Part shown: positions 54,471 to 62,400 of the stretch, in pieces
Position numbering within the stretch: the stretch's first letter is position 1
Layout: each line of letters opens with the position of its first letter
NCBI GenBank assembly: GCA_028715055.1
Contig: JAQTLE010000001.1
Location: forward strand, 62,001 to 126,000
Direction: 5' to 3'
DNA: 64,000 nt
Source: Sulfurovaceae bacterium
GTDB lineage: Bacteria; Campylobacterota; Campylobacteria; Campylobacterales; Sulfurovaceae
Notes under the pieces: model-generated
Databases searched by the model: none
Told to the model about the DNA's origin: nothing
Seen by the model: only the letters and a program-made list of their open reading frames with translations
Made by a program: the position numbers and the translations under genes

Positions 54471-54984
54471 AAATAGATTTTTTAGCCACGTTTCCGATAT
54501 CAAATTTCCGCTCATACAATGAGCCTTTTTCACCAATTGTGCTTTGATATAGTGAGATCTCAGGCAGTATGGTTCCAAGCCGCTTTTCTTTATATATTTT
54601 TAGAGTTTCTTTGTAGGCTTTATAGTCGTTTATAGTTTCTATGCGGCAAAGCGTAATATGCGGTTTGAAGCGGTATAGATCAAATCCTGCATTTTTGAAT
54701 TCTCTAGCCTTATCGTATAGCAGCTTTTCCTCGGCTTTGGCAAAAAATATCTTCGGTGGTCTTCCGAAGTATCCAAGCTCGGCAATGCTCGTTTCGCTTT
54801 CCATAGGAGTAATGTTGCTTAGTTTATAAACGATAGGCCCAATTTCTTTAACCTCGCCCAAGAAAACCCATGTCAGATGCAAGTGATCTTCTTCTACCCA
54901 TTTGCCATCTATGATGCCACTGAAATCTTCTTTGATGGAAGCGTAGTCATCTAGCACAATAGGAGATGCGATGAAGAGTCTCAC
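54469..54984 (-). CDS. thpR: RNA 2',3'-cyclic phosphodiesterase ThpR (LigT family)
   Basis: This 171-residue protein is of the 2H phosphoesterase family. It starts MRLFIASPIVL and carries two HxT motifs, HLTW (about residues 36-38) and HITL (about 108-110), at the usual spacing. Members open 2',3'-cyclic phosphates on RNA, and E. coli ThpR also ligates tRNA halves in vitro. Its stop abuts family B repeat copy 3. It is divergent from the response-regulator gene. Confidence 0.92.
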   Translation of the reverse strand: MRLFIASPIVLDDYASIKEDFSGIIDGKWVEEDHLHLTWVFLGEVKEIGPIVYKLSNITPMESETSIAELGYFGRPPKIFFAKAEEKLLYDKAREFKNAGFDLYRFKPHITLCRIETINDYKAYKETLKIYKEKRLGTILPEISLYQSTIGEKGSLYERKFDIGNVAKKSI

Positions 54985-55094
54985 GGATCAAGGCCTTTTT
55001 TATGATTATACATTACTTTTGACATATTTTTTGCTTACTTTCGTTTTTGATCATGATATGCCAAGATTGTTAAATATTGATATTGATAGCCGTA

Positions 55095-55103
55095 TGGTAT
55101 AAT
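55095..55103 (+). promoter_or_regulatory. Extended -10 promoter of the two-component system
   Basis: TGGTATAAT (TGnTATAAT) lies 104 bases before the response-regulator start. An inverted repeat, GCCAA...TTGGC at 55104-55122, follows directly and could be an operator or an mRNA hairpin. Confidence 0.5.
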
Positions 55104-55206
55104 GCCAAATAGTTTGATTGGCAATATTTTGGGGAGACTGATAAGATTGTTGTTTTTGCGGAGCTGATATCGTTTGTAAAACCTAAAAGTATTATAAGGC
55201 AGATAT

Positions 55207-55899
55207 ATGCAAATAAAAAGAAATAAATTCGGAACAAAAATTTTGCTCCTAGAAGACGATTATACTCTAAATGAGATCATTACGGAATTTTTAGAAGAAC
55301 GTGGTTTTATAGTAATTTCAGCATATGATGGCGAAGAAGTATTTGATATAATATATGAAAATGCATTTGATATATTTTTATTTGATGTCAAGGTTCCTAT
55401 ACAAAACGGTTTTGATATATTAAAGGAACTTAGAAAAACAGGCATTGATACACCAACGATATTTATTACTTCGCTTTTTGGCATCAATGATGTATCAACA
55501 GCTTTCGAGATAGGCTGTGATGATTATTTGCGCAAGCCGTTTGAACTCCAAGAGTTATATCTTCGCATCAATAGTATATTAAAACGTAATTTTGATAAAT
55601 ATAATCAACAGATCGAGATATCACATATCGTATCGTTTGATTTTAAAAATGGTAAACTTTTAATGAAAGACGCAGAAGAAATTATATTGCAAGCAAAAGA
55701 AGCAAATATACTCAAAACACTTTTGCAAAATTCAAACAATATAGTTACAAATGAAATATTGATCAAATCAGCATGGAGCTTTGATGAAACAGCAACAGAA
55801 GATAGTCTACGTACTCATATAAAAAATTTGAGAAAATATATAGGTAAAGAATATATTCAAAATATCAGAGGTAGAGGGTATATGCTTGTCAAAAACTGA
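55207..55899 (+). CDS. OmpR/PhoB-family response regulator
   Basis: This 230-residue protein has a receiver domain with the acid pocket ILLLEDD, the phospho-acceptor Asp in FDVKVPIQNG (about residue 60), FITSLFG (Thr) and YLRKPFE (Lys). A C-terminal winged helix has EANILKTLLQNSNNIVTNEIL, DSLRTHIKNLRKYIG and IRGRGYMLV. It binds DNA when phosphorylated, presumably by the kinase encoded just downstream (overlap 14 bases). The stimulus is unknown. Confidence 0.95.
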   Translation: MQIKRNKFGTKILLLEDDYTLNEIITEFLEERGFIVISAYDGEEVFDIIYENAFDIFLFDVKVPIQNGFDILKELRKTGIDTPTIFITSLFGINDVSTAFEIGCDDYLRKPFELQELYLRINSILKRNFDKYNQQIEISHIVSFDFKNGKLLMKDAEEIILQAKEANILKTLLQNSNNIVTNEILIKSAWSFDETATEDSLRTHIKNLRKYIGKEYIQNIRGRGYMLVKN

Positions 55900-57055
55900 A
55901 AAAATTGCATTTTTTAGATTCATATCTGTTTTTATAATATTTAATTTTATTTTTGTGATAATATCTTCTAGATTGTATTTGGACTATCAAAAAAGTATTT
56001 ATAAAGATTTTTCAAAAGAATCTATGATGACATATGCCAATAAAGTAGCCAATAAAATATACAAAGAAAATAATGCAACGAATATCTACAATACCATACC
56101 AAGAGATAAGAGATTTAATGTATTTTTGATCTCAAATAATAATATTGTATTTAGAACTGACAAGAAGATCAATGATATAAAATTCAATGAAGGATTTTAT
56201 AAATCCAACGATACTTTGATATACGGCGAAAAGATATACATACATTCGCTTCCAACTATCGATCATATCGTGATCACTAATAATCAAGAAAATCTAATTA
56301 TAAAAAGAATCGAGCATTCATTGTATGTATTTCTAATTTTTGCTTTTATATTTTTATCTTTATTGGCTACCACACTTGCATTTCTTTTTTTGAAGCCTAT
56401 TAGGGATTATATAACCAAACTCAATATTTTCATTAGAGACACAGGACATGAACTAAACACGCCTTTATCGATAATAACAATGGCAATAGAGAGAATGGAC
56501 AAGCAATCACTAAGCCAACATAACAACAAACAGTTAGACAGGATACTCATAGCTTCCAAAACAATATCAAGCTTGTATAATGATCTGGCCTTTTTGCTGC
56601 AATATCAAAATATCAAAAATAATATAGAAACTTTGCAAATAGATGATATCGTGAGAGAAAGAATAAGATATTTTACAGAATTAGCCGAGGTAAAAAAAAT
56701 AACAATAATTTCCCATATTAAGCCAAAAGTTCTTGATATAGATAGAACCAAAATTACAAAAATTATAGATAATCTTATATCAAACGCCATCAAATATAAC
56801 AAATATCGAGGCGGTATACAAATTACGCTGGAAGATAAATTTATATCAGTAAAAGATACAGGCATCGGTATAGCACAGGAAAATATGAAAGACATATTTA
56901 AGCCTTATACCCGTTTTGATGATACCAATGGCGGATTTGGGATCGGTTTAAATCTAGTCAAAATTATTTGCAATGAATATAAATTTCATATAAAAATAGA
57001 TTCTCAGGTAAATGGCGGTACGGATTTTAGAATATATTTTAATGATAAAAAATAA
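55886..57055 (+). CDS. Membrane sensor histidine kinase
   Basis: This 389-residue kinase has two membrane helices (about residues 10-32 and 143-170) around a small periplasmic domain of about 110 residues. It then has an HisKA domain with the phospho-acceptor His in DTGHELNTPL (His about 188). The HATPase domain has the N box IDNLISNAIKYNKY and DTGIGIAQEN with GGFGIGLNLVK. There is no clear HAMP domain. The start is TTG at 55886 (GAGGG upstream); the first ATG is only at residue 47, after the first helix. It pairs with the upstream regulator. Confidence 0.93.
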   Translation: MSKTEKIAFFRFISVFIIFNFIFVIISSRLYLDYQKSIYKDFSKESMMTYANKVANKIYKENNATNIYNTIPRDKRFNVFLISNNNIVFRTDKKINDIKFNEGFYKSNDTLIYGEKIYIHSLPTIDHIVITNNQENLIIKRIEHSLYVFLIFAFIFLSLLATTLAFLFLKPIRDYITKLNIFIRDTGHELNTPLSIITMAIERMDKQSLSQHNNKQLDRILIASKTISSLYNDLAFLLQYQNIKNNIETLQIDDIVRERIRYFTELAEVKKITIISHIKPKVLDIDRTKITKIIDNLISNAIKYNKYRGGIQITLEDKFISVKDTGIGIAQENMKDIFKPYTRFDDTNGGFGIGLNLVKIICNEYKFHIKIDSQVNGGTDFRIYFNDKK

Positions 57056-57077
57056 TTTCATAGAGTTCATGCTCACT

Positions 57078-57119
57078 TCACACTAAAATGTGATAATTAC
57101 ACTGATACATTATGTATCA
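57078..57119. promoter_or_regulatory. Two palindromes upstream of the small secreted peptide gene
   Basis: TCACA...TGTGA lies at 57078-57093 and TGATACATTATGTATCA, a perfect 17-base palindrome, at 57103-57119. They lie 29-70 bases before the ATG at 57149, in the short gap after the kinase gene. Such spacing fits operator sites, possibly for the adjacent response regulator. TGATAAT at 57091-57097 is a possible -10. Confidence 0.5.
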
Positions 57120-57148
57120 AATTTTAATCTACACAAGGAACAAACAGA

Positions 57149-57259
57149 ATGAAAAAAGCTTTAGCTTTATTCATGATTGTATGTCTTGCTGTGGTTTCCT
57201 CGGCTAACGCTGCAAATGCAACTGCAAAAAAAGCCGAAACGAAAAAAGTCGCAGCATAA
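57149..57259 (+). CDS. Small exported peptide, 36 residues
   Basis: This reading frame is below the usual size cut-off. It starts at ATG 57149 after AAGGAACAAACAG. Its 36 residues consist of a signal peptide (KKALALFMIVCLAVVSSANA, likely cut after residue 21) and a mature part of about 15 residues rich in Lys and Ala, beginning with ANATAKKAETKK. It is followed by a strong hairpin. I do not recognise a family. Its place right after the two-component genes, behind two palindromes, suggests a regulated periplasmic peptide; this is an inference. Confidence 0.6.
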   Translation: MKKALALFMIVCLAVVSSANAANATAKKAETKKVAA

Positions 57260-57320
57260 GCTATAAAGCTCCGCAATTTAGTCTTTAGTCCTTGATCAAA
57301 AAACTCCCTTCAAACAGCTT

Positions 57321-57346
57321 AAATATCGCGTCCCAACGCGATATTT
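57321..57346. terminator. Hairpin after the small peptide gene
   Basis: AAATATCGCGT and ACGCGATATTT form a perfect 11-bp stem with a CCCA loop, 62 bases past the peptide stop. No T-run follows on the plus strand, so its strength as a terminator is uncertain. Confidence 0.6.
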
Positions 57347-57477
57347 AACATTCAGCTCATAATAAATCTAATTTAAAATTTATAAAATAATTTAAAATAT
57401 CTAAATGCATTATCTGTTGTATCGTCGTCCAAATAAAACATATGATATAATTTATTAGATTTAAAAAGAGAAGATAA

Positions 57478-58011
57478 ATGGATAAAAATATAATTTTGAT
57501 AGGCTTCATGGGTGTAGGCAAGGGTACGACAGCTCGTGCATTTGCCAAGAAATACGGAGTATATAACATAGATACAGATGACCTCATAGAGTCTAAAGAA
57601 AAAAAAGAAGTCAAAAAGATCTTTGAAAAATATGGCGAAGAGTATTTTAGAGCCGCTGAACAAGTGACCGCAAACTGGATAGAAAGCAGCGTTAAAGGTA
57701 CACTCATTAGTTGTGGAGGTGGATTTTATAAGGTAAATAATCTCAAAAAATTAGGTACGGTGGTACTTCTTGATGCTTCATTTGAATGGATACATCGCAG
57801 ACTCAAAAATGCCAAAAATTCCAAGGCAAAACTCGCCAAACGACCATTGTTTGCCAAAGAAAGAGAGGCGAAAAAACTCTATAATGAGAGAGCCGACATA
57901 TACAGACAAATAGCAGATGTCATCATAGATGTGGAGAAAAACAGCTCACAAGAAGTGGTGGAACTAATAGCAAAAGCAGGGAGTATAAACAAAAATGTCA
58001 TACAAAAGTAA
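57478..58011 (+). CDS. aroK: Shikimate kinase
   Basis: This 177-residue P-loop kinase phosphorylates shikimate in aromatic amino acid synthesis. It has IILIGFMGVGKGTTARAFAK (Walker A GVGKGT), the substrate-binding NIDTDDLIE, EEYFRAAE and SCGGGFYK, and the lid region around KRPLFAKE. The CAP-domain gene starts 17 bases before its stop, so translation is probably coupled. Confidence 0.93.
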   Translation: MDKNIILIGFMGVGKGTTARAFAKKYGVYNIDTDDLIESKEKKEVKKIFEKYGEEYFRAAEQVTANWIESSVKGTLISCGGGFYKVNNLKKLGTVVLLDASFEWIHRRLKNAKNSKAKLAKRPLFAKEREAKKLYNERADIYRQIADVIIDVEKNSSQEVVELIAKAGSINKNVIQK

Positions 58012-58522
58012 ATTAGTATTTATTATAGTATTTATTTTTTCCAATATCCAAGTTTATGCTTTAGATGATCAAGAACGAACTGAAATATTAGCCGCACATA
58101 ACAAATTGCGTGACAAGTTGCATCTGCCTCGCTTGAAGTGGTCAAATGAATTAGCCGGCATGGCAAAAGATTGGGTTTATACACTTCAAGAAAATTATGA
58201 ATGTCGAATGGCTCATAGTCATATACCTGATCTGGGTGAAAATTTATATTGGGGTAGTTCGGTTAGATATCCATATGGCAGGAGAGAGATACAAAATGTG
58301 CGTCCTATAGATGTTGTTGATGCTTGGGCCGAAGAAAGACATTATTATAACCATAATGAAAATCGTTGTGCTTATGGAAAGGTATGCGGCCATTATACTC
58401 AATTGATATGGAGGGATACTCGAGAAGTGGGATGTGCGAAGATAATATGTCCGGATAAATCACAAGTGTGGTCATGCAATTATAATCCACCGGGCAATTA
58501 TATAGGTCAAAGACCATATTGA
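57995..58522 (+). CDS. Exported CAP/PR-1 (SCP-like) domain protein
   Basis: This 175-residue protein has a signal peptide (KLVFIIVFIFSNIQVYA, cut near 22). The rest is a single CAP domain: ILAAHNKLRDKLHLPRLKWS, CRMAHSHIPDLGENLYWGSS, VVDAWAEERHYY, CGHYTQLIWRDTREVGCAKI and YNPPGNYIGQRPY. The two His and two Glu of the central CAP cavity (HNKLR, GEN, EERHYY, GHYTQ) are present, as are six cysteines that could pair. It is close in pattern to eukaryotic PR-1 proteins. It overlaps aroK. The function is unknown in bacteria. Confidence 0.9.
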   Translation: MSYKSKLVFIIVFIFSNIQVYALDDQERTEILAAHNKLRDKLHLPRLKWSNELAGMAKDWVYTLQENYECRMAHSHIPDLGENLYWGSSVRYPYGRREIQNVRPIDVVDAWAEERHYYNHNENRCAYGKVCGHYTQLIWRDTREVGCAKIICPDKSQVWSCNYNPPGNYIGQRPY

Positions 58523-58545
58523 ATTTCAATTCATAATAATACCAG

Positions 58546-58758
58546 TTACTGCTTTTCCCACCATTCCAAAGCTTTATATATGAGTGAAAGTATTCCGAAA
58601 ATTGTCATGGTGGAGATTATGCAATAAGGTGCCTGCTCCATAAATGGTGCTTTGCTACCGGCAATATTAAATATAAGTACTATCCAAATAACGATCATTA
58701 AAACTGTGATAATTCGTTTGGACCAAGCGGCTATAATAGATTTGTGAGAATTGTTCAT
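58546..58758 (-). CDS. Small membrane protein, 70 residues
   Basis: This is a 70-residue frame with two hydrophobic helices (about residues 16-33, ITVLMIVIWIVLIFNI, and 44-62, YCIISTMTIFGILSLIYKAL). The N-terminus is basic and the C-terminus EWWEKQ. I do not recognise a family. A weak AGGAT lies 12 bases before the ATG. It is convergent with the CAP gene and divergent from ispA. Coding is plausible but not certain. Confidence 0.45.
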   Translation of the reverse strand: MNNSHKSIIAAWSKRIITVLMIVIWIVLIFNIAGSKAPFMEQAPYCIISTMTIFGILSLIYKALEWWEKQ

Positions 58759-58782
58759 GGGTATTATTTTATCCTATTTGGC

Positions 58783-58788
58783 TATAAT
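58783..58788 (+). promoter_or_regulatory. -10 box upstream of ispA
   Basis: TATAAT in TTGGCTATAATTTTAG lies 46 bases before the ispA ATG. It could drive ispA and tkt. Confidence 0.5.
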
Positions 58789-58833
58789 TTTAGCATCATT
58801 TACCTAGTGTGGTAATAAAACTTAGGATAAATA

Positions 58834-59685
58834 ATGCAACGATTTGAAACATATCTTAAATCCCATCTATTGCGAGTATCAAGCTTTCATCCTTGTTACG
58901 AAGATGCACTTAGTGCCATGCTGGATGCCGGTGGCAAACGCTTCCGTCCGCAATTATTGCTAGGAATTGTCGAGGCTCATGAGCCGTTACTTTACAATTC
59001 TGCACTCCCGGTGGCGTTGGCTCTCGAGGCATTTCATACGTACTCACTCATCCATGATGATCTGCCCGCTATGGATAATGCATATCTGCGCAGGGGGATG
59101 GAGACTTTGCATGTGAGGTATGATGAAGCGACAGCTGTGTTGGTTGGAGACGCACTTAATACGGATGCTTTTTTATTGATAGCCAAAGCTCCCTTAAGAG
59201 CAGATGTCAAAGTAAAGCTCATTGAGATATTAGCAACAAATGGCGGATCGGCTGGTATGGTGCTGGGGCAAGCTTTGGATTGTTATTTTGAAAATCAATC
59301 TTTGAGCTTGGAGCAAGTAGAGATATTGCACCAAAACAAAACAGCCAAACTCATAGCTGCAAGTTTGCAAATGGGAGCTGTGATAGTAGGACTACCCATT
59401 GATGTCCAAAATGCACTTTATGATTTTGGACTTGATCTGGGTCTTTTGTTTCAAGTACAAGATGATATCATAGATGTAACTCAAAGCTCTGATGAAGCCG
59501 GTAAAACGACGCAAAACGATGAGAGTAAAAATAGTTTCGTGACACTTTTGGGATTGGAAAAAAGCCTTGAGTATGCTAATGATCTAGCCAAAAAACTAGA
59601 AATTGCCCTAAGTGCTTTCGATGAGATCATGAAAGAGGCTGTTAGTAATAGCGTAGCACATTATTTGTGGCGACATAACAATTAA
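58834..59685 (+). CDS. ispA: Polyprenyl (farnesyl/geranyl) diphosphate synthase
   Basis: This 283-residue enzyme joins isopentenyl diphosphate units to allylic substrates. It has GGKRFRPQLLLG, the first Asp-rich motif LIHDDLPAMDNA (DDxxxxD) and the second FQVQDDIIDVT. It also has the GQALDCYF and KTAKLIAASLQMGAVI segments. The length and the short two-residue insert in the first Asp-rich motif fit farnesyl diphosphate synthase of the IspA type. tkt follows after 18 bases. Confidence 0.93.
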   Translation: MQRFETYLKSHLLRVSSFHPCYEDALSAMLDAGGKRFRPQLLLGIVEAHEPLLYNSALPVALALEAFHTYSLIHDDLPAMDNAYLRRGMETLHVRYDEATAVLVGDALNTDAFLLIAKAPLRADVKVKLIEILATNGGSAGMVLGQALDCYFENQSLSLEQVEILHQNKTAKLIAASLQMGAVIVGLPIDVQNALYDFGLDLGLLFQVQDDIIDVTQSSDEAGKTTQNDESKNSFVTLLGLEKSLEYANDLAKKLEIALSAFDEIMKEAVSNSVAHYLWRHNN

Positions 59686-59703
59686 ATTATAATAAGGACA
59701 AAA

Positions 59704-61656
59704 ATGCCAAATACATCGGAAAACATCATGCGAAAGAAGATGGCAAATACCATCAGATTTCTAGCTGCTGATATGGTACAGCAAGCCAATAGCGGACATC
59801 CGGGCGCTCCTATGGGGTTAGCAGATATTGCGGTAGTTCTTGGTGAACATCTACACCATAATCCAAGCAATCCATTATGGCTCAATCGCGATAGACTTAT
59901 ATTTTCCGGCGGACATGGTTCTGCGCTGATATATTCATTGCTTCACCTTTGGGGATATGATGTAAGTTTAGAAGATCTAAAAAGTTTCAGACAGCTTGAT
60001 AGCAAAACTCCGGGACATCCTGAATACGGACATACTCCCGGTGTGGAGATGACCACTGGACCTCTAGGACAGGGAATTGCGAACGCAGTAGGGTTTGCTA
60101 TGGCAGCAACTTATACAGCAGGGCAAGTTAATTCTGAGACATGTTCATTTATAGACCACAAAGTTTATTGCTTGTGCGGTGATGGGGATTTGCAAGAAGG
60201 TATCAGCTACGAAGCTTGTGCATTGGCAGGACATTTGAAACTAAAAGATCTGATACTTATCTATGACAGTAATTCTATAACAATTGAAGGCGATACCTCT
60301 ATAGCATGGAGTGAGAATGTAGAGCAAAGATTTATTGCTCAAAATTGGAATGTCATGAAGATAAACGGGCATTGCTACAATGAGATAGATAAAGCTATAA
60401 GCGAAGCCAAAAGTGCACCTAAGCCGACCATTATCATAGCAAATACTATAATCGGACGTGGGGCCGAAGGGTTAGAAGGCAGCCATGAGACTCATGGGGC
60501 ACCGCTTGGCAAAGATGTCATAGCTTCGTCCAAAGCTAAAGAGGGATTTGATCCTGATAAATTTTTTGATATACCAGAAGATGTGCTAGTACGTTTTAGA
60601 TGTGCAGTCGAAAAGGGCGAAATGTATGAAAAAGAGTGGCTGCACCGTCAGAAAGAAGCTCCTCTAATAGAGCAAAACGAAGTACTTTCTCGTCTTCTTA
60701 ATCCTGACCTTAATTCTATTGAATATCCAGATTTTAGCGGTGAGTCAGGAGTAGCCACTAGAGACAGTAACGGTAAGATACTCAATGCAATTGCAAAAGC
60801 TATCCCTTCGTTTTTGGGCGGCTCAGCGGATCTCGCACCATCAAACAAAACAGAGCTAAAAGGCTTTGGAGATTTTCCAAAAGGAAAAAACATCCATTTT
60901 GGTATTCGCGAACATTCAATGGCGGCTATTACAAATGCGATGGCGATTTATGGCACAATAATCCCATTTAATGCTACATTTTTTGTATTTAGTGACTATC
61001 TTAAACCAAGTGTTAGAATAGCAGCGTTGACAAGCATCCAAAACTTCTTTATCTGGACGCATGATAGTATAGGAGTAGGCGAAGATGGTCCTACACATGA
61101 GCCTATTGAGCATTTGAGCCAATTTAGAGCATTGCCAAACTTTTATGTATGGAGACCATGCGATGCTACTGAGAATGTAGAAGCTTGGAAAAAAGCTCTA
61201 AGCATGAAAGTTCCTCATGGATTTGTACTTAGCAGACAAAAATTGCCGATGGTTAGTGCTAACAAGGCTTTTGGTGATGTGAACAATGGAGCGTATCTTC
61301 TTAAAGAGAGTGAGAATGCGAGAATTACACTTATGGCCAGCGGCAGCGAAGTGGGTATTGCTTTAGATGCTGCAAAGGCATTGGAGAGCGAAGGAATAGC
61401 TGCAAATGTGGTGTCTGTGCCATGTTTGGATCTATTTAATGAACAAGAAAGCGGGTATAAAGCTAGAGTTATTAATACGAATACAAAAGTACTAGCTATT
61501 GAGGCAGCAACAGCAACTGAATACTACAGATATGCTGACGATGTGCTTGGCATGGAGAGTTTCGGTGCTTCTGCTCCAGCTGAATTGCTGTTCGAGAAGT
61601 TTGGATTTACTGTTCCGAATATTATGAAAAGAGTTTCTAAACTATTAGGCATATAG
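59704..61656 (+). CDS. tkt: Transketolase
   Basis: This 650-residue thiamin diphosphate enzyme exchanges two-carbon units in the pentose phosphate pathway. It has SGHPGAPMGLADIA, the ThDP-binding GDGDLQEGISYEACALAG, DSNSITIEG, GAEGLEGSHETHG, GIREHSMAAITNAMA and THDSIGVGEDGPTHEP. It ends in LLFEKFGFTVPNIMKRVSKLL. The length is normal. It is 18 bases after ispA, so co-transcription is likely. Confidence 0.98.
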   Translation: MPNTSENIMRKKMANTIRFLAADMVQQANSGHPGAPMGLADIAVVLGEHLHHNPSNPLWLNRDRLIFSGGHGSALIYSLLHLWGYDVSLEDLKSFRQLDSKTPGHPEYGHTPGVEMTTGPLGQGIANAVGFAMAATYTAGQVNSETCSFIDHKVYCLCGDGDLQEGISYEACALAGHLKLKDLILIYDSNSITIEGDTSIAWSENVEQRFIAQNWNVMKINGHCYNEIDKAISEAKSAPKPTIIIANTIIGRGAEGLEGSHETHGAPLGKDVIASSKAKEGFDPDKFFDIPEDVLVRFRCAVEKGEMYEKEWLHRQKEAPLIEQNEVLSRLLNPDLNSIEYPDFSGESGVATRDSNGKILNAIAKAIPSFLGGSADLAPSNKTELKGFGDFPKGKNIHFGIREHSMAAITNAMAIYGTIIPFNATFFVFSDYLKPSVRIAALTSIQNFFIWTHDSIGVGEDGPTHEPIEHLSQFRALPNFYVWRPCDATENVEAWKKALSMKVPHGFVLSRQKLPMVSANKAFGDVNNGAYLLKESENARITLMASGSEVGIALDAAKALESEGIAANVVSVPCLDLFNEQESGYKARVINTNTKVLAIEAATATEYYRYADDVLGMESFGASAPAELLFEKFGFTVPNIMKRVSKLLGI

Positions 61657-61730
61657 TATAAATAAGTAAATGCGGCAAAGTGCCGACTTTGGCAGGATGC
61701 GATTATTTGCCTTTCGATGAAAAGATGATG

Positions 61731-61736
61731 TATAAT
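61731..61736 (+). promoter_or_regulatory. -10 box upstream of the HdeD-like gene
   Basis: TATAAT in GATGATGTATAATATAAAC lies 71 bases before the start of the HdeD-like gene. AAAAAGGAAAATCGC follows as ribosome-binding region. Confidence 0.45.
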
Positions 61737-61806
61737 ATAAACAACCCAAAACAAATAAATTTATATTTTACGTTTTGAGAACTTTTCATTCAAAAAGGAA
61801 AATCGC

Positions 61807-62352
61807 ATGTGGAAATATCCGTCAGAATCAGAGTTGTTTGTAAAATTTGGCAAATATGCGAAAATAACCGGTGTTATCTTCTTTATTTTAGGATTAGCAG
61901 GAATTTTTGCTCCGGTATTTATGACAATGATAACTGTTGCGTTTGTGGCATGGCTGATGCTTTTTGCAGGAATTTTTGCCGGGTATTTTACTTGGCTTAG
62001 TGATAGAAGCAGTTGGATTGGATGGTTTAAAAGTTTTGTTCTTGTGTTTGTGTCGCTTTTCATGATCTTTTCACCATTGGGCGGAGCAGCGACATTAGGA
62101 ATGCTTTTGGCTGTTTATTTTTTTACTGATTCTTTTTCAAGTTTTGCCATGACATCAATGCAATATCCCAACAAGACATGGTGGATATGGCTGATCAATG
62201 GTTTGCTCTCTTTTGCTTTGGGTATAGTTCTAGTCGTAGGTTGGCCGTTTAGCTCACTTTATCTTGTTGGTCTATTTATAGGGGTCAGTTTATTTTTTGA
62301 TGGGATCGCACTTTTCTTTACGGGTTCTTTTTTGAACAAGATAGGAAAATAA
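61807..62352 (+). CDS. HdeD-like membrane protein (DUF308)
   Basis: This 181-residue protein has about six membrane helices, in two sets of three, as in the HdeD/DUF308 family. Segments are ITGVIFFILGLAGIFAPVFM, FAGIFAGYF and WWIWLINGLLSFALGIVLVV. E. coli HdeD is associated with acid resistance at high cell density; the function of most members is unknown. It begins MWKYPSESELFVKFGKYA, and its frame is clearly coding. It stands alone and is convergent with the transporter gene. Confidence 0.8.
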   Translation: MWKYPSESELFVKFGKYAKITGVIFFILGLAGIFAPVFMTMITVAFVAWLMLFAGIFAGYFTWLSDRSSWIGWFKSFVLVFVSLFMIFSPLGGAATLGMLLAVYFFTDSFSSFAMTSMQYPNKTWWIWLINGLLSFALGIVLVVGWPFSSLYLVGLFIGVSLFFDGIALFFTGSFLNKIGK

Positions 62353-62400
62353 TGATTGTATTTGGCCTATCGCATATAGTGCGATAGGAAGTTTACAAGA

